Assembly: GCF_049532985.1 (NCBI RefSeq)
Contig: NZ_CP186693.1
Span: 3,224,001-3,288,000, forward strand
Reading direction: 5' to 3'
Origin: Promicromonospora sp049532985
GTDB lineage: Bacteria; Actinomycetota; Actinomycetes; Actinomycetales; Cellulomonadaceae
DNA length: 64,000 nucleotides
Shown here: in pieces, positions 7,262 to 15,774 of the stretch
Layout: every line of letters begins with the position of its first letter
Position numbering within the stretch: the first letter of the stretch is position 1
The notes under the pieces: generated by a model
The model's input: only the letters and a program-made list of their open reading frames with translations
The model's database searches: none
What the model was told of the DNA's origin: nothing
Translations under genes and position numbers: made by a program

Positions 7262-9526
7262 GTGAGGTACTTGAGGCGTCGTGCGCCGGGTTCGGCCACC
7301 ACGACGGCAGGCAGCACATCCCGGCGCGCCGTCGCCGCATCGGCGCTGGCCGCCGTCACCCTGGCGTCGTTCCATGCGCCCGCCGCGCTCGCGGTGGTCG
7401 GCCCTGCCGAGACGTCGGCGGCCGACTTCGCGGTCCGCCTGGACATCGGCACCGACGAGGCGACCCACCGCGCCTGTTCCGGCGCGCTGGTCGCCCCCGA
7501 GTGGGTCCTGACGGCGGCCAGCTGCTTCGCCGACGACCCGGCAGCCGGGCACGACGTCGCCGCTGGTGCGCCTCCGGCGGCCACCACCGCGACGATCGGG
7601 CGCGGTGACCTGACGACGTCGGAGGGCGAGGAGCGTGCCGTCGTCGCGCTGGTGCCGCACGAGTCGCGGGACCTGGTTCTGGCGCGTCTGGCCGGGTCGG
7701 TGACGACGGTGGTCCCAGCTGTGGTCGGCACCGCCGCCCCGGCGGCCGGCGAGCAGCTCACCGTCCCGGGCTACGGGCGGACAGCGACGGAATGGTCGCC
7801 CGTGCAGCGGCACGTGGGCACCTTCGCGGCCGGCACGGCCGTCGGCGGGGACCTACCGATCTCCGGGGTGGCCGGCGCGGCGGTCTGTGCGGGTGACACC
7901 GGCGCACCGGTCCTGAGCGGTACGGGCGCGGGCACCGCGCTGGTCGCCGTCGCCACGCGCTCGTGGCAGGGCGGCTGCTTCGGGGCCGACCCGGCCGAGA
8001 CCCGCACCGACGCGGTGGCATCGCGGGTCGACGACGTCCGCGGCTGGGTCGGCGCCACGACCAGGACCGCACGCATCGTCGACTTCAACTGTGACGGCAT
8101 CCGCGACGTCGCCGTCGCCGACCCGGCCGCCACCGTCAACGGCTCGGCCCGCGCCGGCCTGGTGCGCATCGTCTACGGCGGTGGTGCGGGGACCACCGAG
8201 ATCCGGCAGGGGCTGAACGGGATCGAGGGCGGCCCGGAGACCGACGACCGGTTCGGGTTCAGCCTCGCGACCTACGACAGGAACCTCGACGGCTGCACGG
8301 ACCTGGCCGTCGGTACCCCGTACGAGCACCTGGACGACGCCGCCGGCGTCGCGCAGGCCGACACCGGCTGGGTCCAGGTCGTCTACGGTGACCGCGCGGG
8401 ACTGAACAGCGGACGGGCCGGCACGACGTACGTGCAAGCCGCCGGCGACGGCCAGCTGGCCACCGCAGCGCGCGAGGCGGGAGACCTGATGGGCTATGCC
8501 CTGGCCGCCGGGCACACCGGTGACGGCACGCCGTTCCTGGCGATCGGCACGCCGGGCGAGGACGTCGGCAGCAAGGCCGACACCGGAGGCTTCTTCTACC
8601 TCCAGGGCGACCGGCCCGCGAAGGCGGTGAACCAGGACTCCAGCAACTACGGCGGCGCGGCGGACCCCGGCGACCGGTTCGGCGCCTCGATCGCGGCCGA
8701 CTCCCACCACCTGGCTGTCGGTGCCCCGAACGAGACGATCGGGAGCGCGACCGCTGCCGGCTCGGTCCACCTGCTGAGCCACACCCTGGACACCACCGGT
8801 GTCCCGGCCTACCAGGCGGTGCTGAACCAGGACAGCGATGCCGTCTCCGGCGGCTCGGAGTCCGGGGACGAGTTCGGCGCGGCGCTCGACCTGATCGAGT
8901 ACCGCCCGTCCGCGGGGACGACGTCGACCGACTCGCTGCTGGCCGTCGGATCGCCCGGCGAATGCCTCGTGAACGCCGCCACCGGCCAGAACCGGCCCGA
9001 CGCCGGCCGCGCCGTGGTCTTCCGGGTCACCCCCGGCGGGTCCTGGAGCGAGGTCGCCAACATCGAGCAGAACCAGCCGGGGGTGTCCGGCGACCCGGAG
9101 GACGGCGACCGGATGGGGGCGTCCGTCGCGCTGGCGAACACGGACCCGGCAGGCGTCGGGACCGCCGAGACCGTGCACGTGGCAGTCGGCGTCCCGGGAG
9201 AGACGGTCGGCGGCGTGAGCCGCTCCGGCCTGGTCCAGGTCTACTCCCCGCTGGGCACGCTCGCCGGCACCGAGTTCCAGCTGGTCGCCGGGACGGGCGG
9301 CCTGCCCGGGACCGCCGGCGCCGAGCAGCACCTCGGGAGCGTCCTGCACGGCACCGGTACCCACCTGTACGTGGGCATGCCCGACGGGCCGGCCACCTAC
9401 GGGGCGGTCCACGCGGTGCCCTGGGGCAACCTCACCGCGGGCGGGAGCGCGGCGGTGACCACCTACCAGCCCGGTTCCGGCGGGCTCCCGGCCGCAGGAG
9501 CGGCCTTCGGGTCCGCCGTCCGCTGA
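7262..9526 (+). CDS. Secreted trypsin-fold (S1) domain with FG-GAP repeats, catalytic triad degenerate
   Basis: This 754-residue exported protein has a basic N-terminus with a twin arginine, a hydrophobic core and a cleavage site after ALA (about residue 44). Residues 45-250 resemble a trypsin-like protease, but the catalytic histidine block reads LTAASC (Ser at 87 where His is expected) and the serine block reads GDTGAP (Thr at 213 instead of Ser); only the Asp in RDLVLARL remains. The rest holds about seven FG-GAP/integrin-alpha repeats such as DFNCDGIRDVAV and DRFGFSLA, predicting a beta-propeller. A role in binding rather than proteolysis is likely. The GTG start follows AGAGGAGG. Downstream is a strong terminator, so it is a single-gene unit. 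Confidence 0.85.
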   Translation: MRYLRRRAPGSATTTAGSTSRRAVAASALAAVTLASFHAPAALAVVGPAETSAADFAVRLDIGTDEATHRACSGALVAPEWVLTAASCFADDPAAGHDVAAGAPPAATTATIGRGDLTTSEGEERAVVALVPHESRDLVLARLAGSVTTVVPAVVGTAAPAAGEQLTVPGYGRTATEWSPVQRHVGTFAAGTAVGGDLPISGVAGAAVCAGDTGAPVLSGTGAGTALVAVATRSWQGGCFGADPAETRTDAVASRVDDVRGWVGATTRTARIVDFNCDGIRDVAVADPAATVNGSARAGLVRIVYGGGAGTTEIRQGLNGIEGGPETDDRFGFSLATYDRNLDGCTDLAVGTPYEHLDDAAGVAQADTGWVQVVYGDRAGLNSGRAGTTYVQAAGDGQLATAAREAGDLMGYALAAGHTGDGTPFLAIGTPGEDVGSKADTGGFFYLQGDRPAKAVNQDSSNYGGAADPGDRFGASIAADSHHLAVGAPNETIGSATAAGSVHLLSHTLDTTGVPAYQAVLNQDSDAVSGGSESGDEFGAALDLIEYRPSAGTTSTDSLLAVGSPGECLVNAATGQNRPDAGRAVVFRVTPGGSWSEVANIEQNQPGVSGDPEDGDRMGASVALANTDPAGVGTAETVHVAVGVPGETVGGVSRSGLVQVYSPLGTLAGTEFQLVAGTGGLPGTAGAEQHLGSVLHGTGTHLYVGMPDGPATYGAVHAVPWGNLTAGGSAAVTTYQPGSGGLPAAGAAFGSAVR

Positions 9527-9591
9527 TCGCACTGCGGGCCGAGGAGCCCGCCGAGCACGAGGTCCGTCAGCGGGTCGTGGTCGGCGGCGTC

Positions 9592-9638
9592 GTCCGGCCT
9601 CCCCCGCCGCCGCTCGCGCGGCGGCGGGGGGGCCGGAC
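9592..9638. terminator. Strong bidirectional hairpin terminator
   Basis: GTCCGGCC at 9592 pairs with GGCCGGAC ending at 9638. Inside it, a run of C and CCGCCG pairs with CGGCGG and a run of G around a short CTCG-type loop. The stem is about 20 bp long and lies between the convergent FG-GAP and MerR genes. Confidence 0.8.
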
Positions 9639-9715
9639 GGTGCCGTGATCAGGAGGTGGAACGGGGGGTGCGGTTCCCGGACTGACACCGGCCGCCGGGG
9701 CCGCGCCCCGGCGGC

Positions 9716-10327
9716 TCACGACCCGGTGGCCTTGCGCGCGGGGTCGCGGACACCCGGGGACAGCACGTCCGGCCCCGTCGCCCCGCCGTAGGTGGCGATC
9801 TTGTGCTCGGTGGCCACCAGCGCGAGCGTCAGCTCCCGGATCCGGCGGCGGATCGTGTCACGGTGCTCCACCAGCAGGTCCAGACGCTCGGGCTCGGTCT
9901 GCCGCCCGGCGTCCACCAGCGCGACGTAGTGCTGCAGGTCGCGCATCGGCATGCCCGACAGCCGCATCCGGGTGACGAACACGAGACGGCGCAGCGCCGC
10001 GACGTCGTACACCCGGTAGCCGGCGGCGTCGCGGTCCACCTCGACCAGGCCCGCGCCCTCGTAGTAGCGCAGCGTGTGCGGCGAGACGTCGAGGTGGGCG
10101 GCGGCCTCCGCGATCGTCATGGGTCCGGTCGCCTCGTCGACGTCGGCCAGGGCGTGGATCGCCTCGACCGACGGCGCGCCGTCCTCGCCCAGGGCGGCGA
10201 GCGCCCGCGCCGTCAGGTCGTCCGTCGCCATGCCGGACGCCGGGCGAGCAGCCGTGCCGGAGCCCGTGCGAGACGCCGTGCCGTGAGCCGTACCCGAAGT
10301 CATCCCCGAAGCCGTGCCGGAAGCCAT
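9716..10327 (-). CDS. MerR-family transcriptional regulator
   Basis: The conserved MerR DNA-binding part begins at MTIAEAAAHLDVSPHTLRYYE, about residue 70, and is followed by a wing and a dimerisation helix. No cysteine effector motif is present, so it is not a metal or redox sensor of the classic kind. The first 35 residues are a low-complexity Gly-Thr-Ser stretch encoded by degenerate 12-base repeats, so translation may instead start at the ATG at 10231. It lies nine bases after the SDR gene on the same strand and very likely senses a compound handled by that enzyme. Confidence 0.85.
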   Translation of the reverse strand: MASGTASGMTSGTAHGTASRTGSGTAARPASGMATDDLTARALAALGEDGAPSVEAIHALADVDEATGPMTIAEAAAHLDVSPHTLRYYEGAGLVEVDRDAAGYRVYDVAALRRLVFVTRMRLSGMPMRDLQHYVALVDAGRQTEPERLDLLVEHRDTIRRRIRELTLALVATEHKIATYGGATGPDVLSPGVRDPARKATGS

Positions 10328-10336
10328 TCCCGAAGC

Positions 10337-11212
10337 CTAGGCGCCGGCCCGGAAGGCGCGGACGGCCGGGGGCAGGCCCGGGAAGTCGGCGGACTCGCTC
10401 GCGTGCGCCCACGTCTCCACCTCGTCGAGCGCCGCGGCGTACGTGCGGCGCAGGTTGCGCACGGCCTCGGCGCCCAGCGGCAGGCGCAGCGGGGCGTCGG
10501 CCGCACCGAGCACGTCGCGGACCACCGCGGCGGCCCGGGCCGGGTCGCCCTCCTGGACGCCGTCGGCACCGGCCAGGTCGGCGCGGACGGCTCCGGTCAC
10601 GGCGTCGTACGAGGCGTCGGGCTCCGCCGTGCGGAGCTCGGCGTTGAACGCGGTGCGGAAGCGGCTGGGCTCCACGATCAGCACCCGGACGCTGAACGGC
10701 GCGACCTCGCCCGCGAGGGCCTCCGACCAGCCCTCGAGCGCGAACTTGCCCGCGGAGTAGCTGCCCACGGCGGGGAACGACAGGCGCCCGCCCTGGCTGC
10801 TCATCTGCACGATCGCCCCGTCCCCGCGCTCCCGCATGCCCGGCAGCACCGCGCGGACGTAGGCGGCGGGACCGAACAGGTGCTGGTCGAGCATGTCGCG
10901 CAGCTGGGCGTCGGTGATCTCCTCGGCGGCGCCGACCTGTCCGCCACCGGCGTTGTTCACGAGCACGTCGATGCGCCCGAACGCCGCCAGCGCCCGTTCG
11001 ACGACGCCGGCGGCCGCGCCCGTGTCCCGCACGTCGTGCTCCACGGCGAGCAGCCGGTCGCCGTACCGCGCCCGGAGCGTGCCGAACCGGTCGGCGCGGC
11101 GGGCGGTGCCGACCACGCGCTCGCCGGCGCGCAGCGCCGCCTCCGCCAGGGCCAGGCCGAGACCCGAGGTCGCGCCGGTGATGAGCCAGGTCCTGCTGGT
11201 GTCTGTCGTCAT
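10337..11212 (-). CDS. Short-chain dehydrogenase/reductase
   Basis: This 291-residue NAD(P)-dependent oxidoreductase has the cofactor motif TGATSGLG near residue 13, the NNAGG motif and the catalytic YSAGK (Tyr and Lys), with the serine in QMSSQGG. It is of the classical SDR type, and TARRADR after the first strand suggests NADP preference. The ATG has no strong Shine-Dalgarno sequence. The MerR gene follows within nine bases, so the two form an operon that is divergent from the ABC exporter. The substrate cannot be told from sequence. Confidence 0.88.
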   Translation of the reverse strand: MTTDTSRTWLITGATSGLGLALAEAALRAGERVVGTARRADRFGTLRARYGDRLLAVEHDVRDTGAAAGVVERALAAFGRIDVLVNNAGGGQVGAAEEITDAQLRDMLDQHLFGPAAYVRAVLPGMRERGDGAIVQMSSQGGRLSFPAVGSYSAGKFALEGWSEALAGEVAPFSVRVLIVEPSRFRTAFNAELRTAEPDASYDAVTGAVRADLAGADGVQEGDPARAAAVVRDVLGAADAPLRLPLGAEAVRNLRRTYAAALDEVETWAHASESADFPGLPPAVRAFRAGA

Positions 11213-11330
11213 GCCACGGACGCTAGGGATTCGAGCGCGCTCGAAGGCAAGCCGGGCGGCGCTTCGAACGACGCCGAATCCGATTGAGGCCCTGTGCCCG
11301 CAGTGCCACAGTGGAACCCGGGAGGATCAC

Positions 11331-12356
11331 ATGTCCCAGTCGCTCGCCGTCGAGGCCCGGGGCCTCGTCAAGCACTTCACCAGCCGCAGGTCCGTGACCA
11401 AGGCCGTGGACGGCATCGACCTGTCGATCGCCGAGGGCAGCGTCTTCGGCCTGCTCGGGCCCAACGGCGCAGGCAAGACGACGGTGGTGCGCATGCTCGC
11501 CACCCTCCTGCGGCCCGATGCCGGGACGGCCCGCGTGCTCGGGCACGACGTCGTCCACGACGCCGACGCCGTGCGCTCCGCCGTCGGTCTCACCGGGCAG
11601 TACGCCTCGGTGGACGAGGACCTGACCGGTACGGAGAACCTGATCATGCTGGCGCGCCTGTACGGGTTCACGCCGGCCGCGGCCCGGCGCCGGGTGCAGG
11701 GCCTCCTGGAGGCGTTCGAGCTGGCCGACGCCGGGTCACGCCAGGTCAAGACCTACTCCGGCGGCATGCACCGCCGCATCGATCTCGCCGCCTCGCTCGT
11801 GCTCGCCCCGCGCGTGCTGTTCCTGGACGAACCGACCACCGGCCTGGACCCACGCAGCCGCAACCAGGTGTGGGACATCGTCCGCGTGCTCGTGGACGAC
11901 GGCGCCACCGTGCTGCTCACCACCCAGTACCTGGACGAGGCGGACCAGCTCGCGGACCGCGTCGCCGTCGTCGACCACGGCAGGACCATCGCCGAGGGCA
12001 CCGCGAGCGAGCTCAAACGGTCCGTCGGCGAGGGCGCCGTGCACCTGCGCGTGGCCGAGGTGGCCGACCGCGCCCATGCCGCGGAGATCACCGGACGGGT
12101 GCTCGGCACGGAGGTCACCTTCGACTCCGACCCGCACGCCCTGGCCGCCCGGGTGCCCGACGACGGCGGCGTCGCCGTGTCCGGCCTGCTGCCCGCCCTG
12201 ACCGACGCGGGGATCAGCGTGCCCGAGCTCTCCCTGGGCCAGCCGAGCCTCGACGAGGTGTTCCTCGCCCTCACCGGCCAGCCCGTGCCCGACGACGAGG
12301 AGCCAGGACCGGAACGCGACACCGACCCCCGCAGGGCCTCCGAGGTGCCCCGATGA
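11331..12356 (+). CDS. ABC exporter ATP-binding protein, DrrA/daunorubicin-resistance type
   Basis: This 341-residue ATPase energises a drug-type or lipid-type exporter together with the permease that overlaps it. It shows Walker A GPNGAGKTT, the signature YSGGM, Walker B VLFLDEP and the H-loop region replaced by LLTTQYLDEADQ, which is characteristic of the DrrA subfamily. A C-terminal extension of about 110 residues matches the DrrA accessory domain. The ATG is preceded by GGAGG. The next gene starts in an ATGA overlap. A TetR regulator lies just downstream in the opposite direction, which suggests inducible drug efflux. Confidence 0.92.
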   Translation: MSQSLAVEARGLVKHFTSRRSVTKAVDGIDLSIAEGSVFGLLGPNGAGKTTVVRMLATLLRPDAGTARVLGHDVVHDADAVRSAVGLTGQYASVDEDLTGTENLIMLARLYGFTPAAARRRVQGLLEAFELADAGSRQVKTYSGGMHRRIDLAASLVLAPRVLFLDEPTTGLDPRSRNQVWDIVRVLVDDGATVLLTTQYLDEADQLADRVAVVDHGRTIAEGTASELKRSVGEGAVHLRVAEVADRAHAAEITGRVLGTEVTFDSDPHALAARVPDDGGVAVSGLLPALTDAGISVPELSLGQPSLDEVFLALTGQPVPDDEEPGPERDTDPRRASEVPR

Positions 12357-13159
12357 CCACGACCCTGCGCGACGCCGTCGCCCTCACGGACCGTCCCCCG
12401 CGACCGTCGGCGCTCTCGACCACGCTGACGTTCGGCTGGCGCGCGCTGCTGAAGATCAAGCACGTGCCCGAGCAGCTCTTCGACGTGCTGGTCTCCCCCG
12501 TCATCTTCACGCTGATGTTCACCTACCTGTTCGGCGGGGCCCTGGCCGGCTCCACGCAGGCGTACGTGCAGTTCCTGCTGCCCGGCATCCTCGTGCAGAC
12601 CATCCTGTTCGTGACCATCTACACCGGCTACACGCTCAACAACGACATCTCCAAGGGTGTGTTCGACCGGTTCCGCTCGCTGCCGATCTGGCGGCCGTCG
12701 CCCGTGGTGGGCGCCCTGCTCGGCGACACCGTGCGCTACACGATCGCCGCGGTCATCACGATCGCGCTCGGTCTGCTCCTGGGCTTCCGGCCGGGCGGCG
12801 GTGTGCTGGGCGTGGTGCTGGAAGTCGTGCTCCTGCTGGTGTTCGCCTTCGCGCTGAGCTGGAGCTTCATCATCCTCGGGCTGCTGGTGCGCTCGCCCAA
12901 CGCGGTCATGGGAATCTCGATGCTCGTGCTCATGCCGCTGACGTTCGCCTCCAACGTGTTCGTCGACCCGGCCACCATGCCGTCCGGCCTGCGAGCGTTC
13001 GTCGAGGTCAACCCGGTGAGCCACCTGGTCACGGCGGAGCGGGGCCTGATGGCCGGCGACCCGGACGGCACGGAGATCCTGTGGGTGCTGGCCGCGTCCG
13101 TGGTGCTGACGGCGGTGCTGGGCCCGATCGCGATGCGGATCTACCGCACCAAGACCTGA
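12353..13159 (+). CDS. ABC-2 type exporter permease, DrrB type
   Basis: This 268-residue integral membrane protein has about six membrane segments and the ABC-2 pattern. Conserved features include VSPVIFTLMF, FDRFRSLP before the cytoplasmic loop and FVDPATMPSGLRAF with NPVSHLVTAERGL near the end, all as in DrrB. It overlaps the ATPase gene by four bases, so the two are translationally coupled and form one half-transporter each. The likely role is export of a toxic or hydrophobic compound; the ligand is unknown. Confidence 0.92.
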   Translation: MTTTLRDAVALTDRPPRPSALSTTLTFGWRALLKIKHVPEQLFDVLVSPVIFTLMFTYLFGGALAGSTQAYVQFLLPGILVQTILFVTIYTGYTLNNDISKGVFDRFRSLPIWRPSPVVGALLGDTVRYTIAAVITIALGLLLGFRPGGGVLGVVLEVVLLLVFAFALSWSFIILGLLVRSPNAVMGISMLVLMPLTFASNVFVDPATMPSGLRAFVEVNPVSHLVTAERGLMAGDPDGTEILWVLAASVVLTAVLGPIAMRIYRTKT

Positions 13160-13167
13160 GCCCGTGC

Positions 13168-13761
13168 TCAGGGCGCGGTGAGCCCGCGTCCGAACAGGTC
13201 GGCGAGCATCGCCGCGTACGCGTCCGCGTCGAGGTCCGGGTCGTCGTGCATCGCCTGCTGGTAGCCCTCCACCGCGCAGAGGATCGTGTGCGCGGTCCAC
13301 TCCACCGGCACCGGCCGGAACGCGCCCGACTCGCGGCCGGCGCGGAGCACGCCGAGCAGGGGGTCGCGCAGCAGGCCCTCGTCGAAGGCGGCCGGTTCCC
13401 CCGGCCGCTTCCAGCCCGCGGACAGCCGCCACAGCGCGTCGACCTCGTCGCGGTGCGTGTCCTGCCAGCGCACGAACGCGGTGAGGTAGGCGTTCAGCCC
13501 CTCGGCGGGCCCGTCCGCCTGCGCGACGGCGCCCTCGACGGCGGCCACGCAGTCGCCCAGGGCCGCGTCGCTGAGCACCGTGAGCAGCTCGTCCTTGTCC
13601 GCGAAGTGGTAGCTGATCATCCCGGCGCTGGACAGGCCCGCCTCCGCGGCGATGCGGCCGAAGGAGGCCTTGGACAGTCCCTCGCGCGCGATCACCCGGA
13701 CCGCGGCCTCGACGATCTGGGCGCGGCGGGCGGTGGTGGTGAAGGACGGGCCGGTGCGCAT
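13168..13761 (-). CDS. TetR-family transcriptional regulator
   Basis: This 197-residue protein has an N-terminal TetR HTH (IVEAAVRVIAREGLSKASFGR to YHFADKDELL) and an all-helical C-terminal ligand domain. It converges on the DrrAB-type exporter with an eight-base gap and is a candidate regulator of it. The ATG at 13761 has no Shine-Dalgarno sequence. The bases just upstream contain the palindrome TAGATCTA, which could be part of an autoregulatory site. Confidence 0.88.
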   Translation of the reverse strand: MRTGPSFTTTARRAQIVEAAVRVIAREGLSKASFGRIAAEAGLSSAGMISYHFADKDELLTVLSDAALGDCVAAVEGAVAQADGPAEGLNAYLTAFVRWQDTHRDEVDALWRLSAGWKRPGEPAAFDEGLLRDPLLGVLRAGRESGAFRPVPVEWTAHTILCAVEGYQQAMHDDPDLDADAYAAMLADLFGRGLTAP

Positions 13762-13843
13762 GACTAGATCTAAGCACCGGGACGCACGGGCGCGGCGGCC
13801 CCGGCGTCGTCCGCCGGGGCCGCCGCGCTGCCTGGTGAGCGGC

Positions 13844-14206
13844 CTACTGGAGGCCGCGCACCTCGATCCGGGACTGGAGCGCGGCCGAGGCCCGCTCGGC
13901 CCAGCCGACCGCCGCCTCCTCGTCCGCCACGTCGATGATCCAGAACCCGCCGACGTACTGCGTGGCGTCCACGAACGGGGCGGCGACGCGCGTGGTCTCC
14001 TCGCCGGTGGCGTCGACGGTGATCGCCGTGGAGGGCGGCAGCAGGCCGCCCGCCGACACGAACGCACCCGACTCGTTGAGCGCGGTGTTGAAGCCCTCGA
14101 CGGCGGCCATCACCGCCTCGAGCTCCGCGGGATCCATCTCCTGCATCGACTCCATCGTCGGTTCGTCGGCCGTGTCGTGCGGGACGGTCAGGAAGTACTG
14201 GGCCAT
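13844..14206 (-). CDS. YCII-family protein (DGPF type)
   Basis: This 120-residue protein begins MAQYFLTVPHD and ends with a WIIDVADEEAAVGWAERA segment, the usual layout of YCII/DGPF ferredoxin-like dimers. Some relatives are muconolactone-isomerase-like or are co-encoded with sigma factors; no catalytic role can be assigned here. The ATG follows AAAGG. A good promoter lies just upstream, so it is probably transcribed alone. Confidence 0.78.
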   Translation of the reverse strand: MAQYFLTVPHDTADEPTMESMQEMDPAELEAVMAAVEGFNTALNESGAFVSAGGLLPPSTAITVDATGEETTRVAAPFVDATQYVGGFWIIDVADEEAAVGWAERASAALQSRIEVRGLQ

Positions 14207-14234
14207 GGTCGTGCCTTTCTGTCTGGTTGAGCTG

Positions 14235-14263
14235 AAGTTAGGTCACCTGAGCAAACCGAGCAA
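14235..14263 (-). promoter_or_regulatory. Promoter of the YCII gene
   Basis: On the minus strand, TTGCTC (14258-14263), a 17-base spacer and TAACTT (14235-14240) form a sigma-70-type promoter 29 bases before the YCII ATG. The spacing to the Shine-Dalgarno sequence is sensible. Confidence 0.55.
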
Positions 14264-14273
14264 GGAAAACAGC

Positions 14274-14636
14274 TCAGTCCTCGGGGGCGAATTCCTGGAT
14301 CATCACCGCCGACGCGTGGATGCAGACGATCCGGAGCGTCCCGGTTCCCGTGTTGGTGAAGCGGTGCCACGTGTCGGCCGGGGCGACGGCGGTGTCGCCC
14401 GCGCGGGCGACGAACGTGCGGTCGCCGACCACGATGGTCGCCTCGCCCTCCAGCACCGACCAGGTCTCGTCGTACGGGTGGCGGTGCAGGGCCGGGCCCT
14501 GCCCGGGGTCGGACGTGACGAGGAAGAACGACACGTTCGACCCGTGCGCGGCCCCCTCGAAGCGGAGGGTGCGGCTCTCCCCGATCCGGATCGCGTCGGC
14601 GGGGATCGGGGCGGGGACGGGAGCGGTGGTGGTCAT
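14274..14636 (-). CDS. Small cupin-domain protein
   Basis: This 120-residue protein is a single cupin barrel. The first metal motif is visible as HRHPYDETWSVLEGE (two His and a Glu) and the second as DTWHRFTNTG (His), so a metal ion is probably bound. Such proteins act as small oxygenases, isomerases or sensors, and the function here is not resolvable. The ATG lies 84 bases from the divergent ArsR-type regulator, which is therefore a candidate regulator. Confidence 0.85.
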   Translation of the reverse strand: MTTTAPVPAPIPADAIRIGESRTLRFEGAAHGSNVSFFLVTSDPGQGPALHRHPYDETWSVLEGEATIVVGDRTFVARAGDTAVAPADTWHRFTNTGTGTLRIVCIHASAVMIQEFAPED

Positions 14637-14720
14637 GGTCTGGTCCTCTCTGCGGAGCCGGTGGTGCGCTGATGTGCCCCACCCTCCGTCGTGCCGCGCA
14701 CCGCTCGCTACGCTTTCGAC

Positions 14721-15719
14721 GTGGATCGAAAGTTCGTGGAGTTCCGCCTCGGGTCGAGCGACATCTCGGCCGTCCGGTTCGGCATCTCCCCCGGGCACGA
14801 GCTGGTGCACGCCCTGCGCACCATCCTTCGCCCGCAGGGCTCGCCGCTGCACTGGGGATGGTTCCGCGACCTGCGCGTCAAGCCGGCCGGCGAGTCGTTC
14901 CGCCTGATGGCCGTGATCTGCGGGGTGGACGGCTACATGCCCGACTTCCTCACCGCCACGCCGTCGGGCGACATGACGCCCGAGGAGGAGGCCGAACGGC
15001 TGCGGCACGTGCCCGACGAACGGCTCACGTTCGACCTGGAGAAGATGGTGCTCCGTTCCACCGGTGCCCGTCAGCAGGAGATCCGCGAGCTCATCGCGGC
15101 GCCCGCCCGCGCCCGGGCGATGATCGTCGAGGCGTGGCAGGAGGTGTGGGACGCGCTGCTCGCCCCCGTCTGGCCGCAGATGCTGCACCTGCTCCGGGCC
15201 GACATCGCGGTACGGGCCCGGCGCAGCAGCGAGAACGGGCTCGCCGACATGGCGAGCACCCTGCACTCCACGGTGACCTGGGCCGACGAGATCGTCCGGG
15301 TGCAGATGCGCAAGCACGAGGAAGTGGTCGACTGCGGCGGCACCGGCCTGGTGCTGGTCCCCTCGGTCATGATGAACGCCCGCGGCTGCGCCGTGCTCAC
15401 CGAACGCCCGGCGCAGCCCACGATCTTCTACCCCGCCCACGGGGTGTCCGAGACCTGGCACCGCGGCCAGGCCGACGCCGAGGCCGCCCTCACCGCGCTG
15501 CTCGGCGCGGCCCGCGCCCGCCTGGTGCTGGAGCTCCAGCAGCCGCTGTCGACGTCCGAGTGCGCCGCCCTGACCGACCTCGCGGTGTCCACCGCGTCCC
15601 ACCACCTCACCGTGCTGCGCGACGCCGGCCTGATCGACAGCCGCCGCAGCGGCGTCCGCGTGCTGCACACCCGCACGCCCCTGGGCGAGGCGCTGGCGGG
15701 TACCTCCGGCACACCCTGA
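14721..15719 (+). CDS. ArsR-type HTH regulator with DUF5937-like N-terminal domain
   Basis: The C-terminal 80 residues form a winged helix of the ArsR type (ECAALTDLAVSTASHHLTVL), and the first 230 residues match the actinobacterial DUF5937-like layout that starts FRLGSSDISAVRFGISP. No metal-binding cysteines are seen. I prefer the GTG at 14721 because a -10-like TACGCT (14709-14714) lies six bases upstream, predicting a leaderless mRNA; a GTG at 14691 would add ten residues and overlap that -10. It is divergent from the cupin gene. Confidence 0.8.
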   Translation: MDRKFVEFRLGSSDISAVRFGISPGHELVHALRTILRPQGSPLHWGWFRDLRVKPAGESFRLMAVICGVDGYMPDFLTATPSGDMTPEEEAERLRHVPDERLTFDLEKMVLRSTGARQQEIRELIAAPARARAMIVEAWQEVWDALLAPVWPQMLHLLRADIAVRARRSSENGLADMASTLHSTVTWADEIVRVQMRKHEEVVDCGGTGLVLVPSVMMNARGCAVLTERPAQPTIFYPAHGVSETWHRGQADAEAALTALLGAARARLVLELQQPLSTSECAALTDLAVSTASHHLTVLRDAGLIDSRRSGVRVLHTRTPLGEALAGTSGTP

Positions 15720-15774
15720 CGGCCGGGCCCGGTTCGCCCGGGCAGGCTTCACCGTGCGGCCTAGGATCAGGAGC

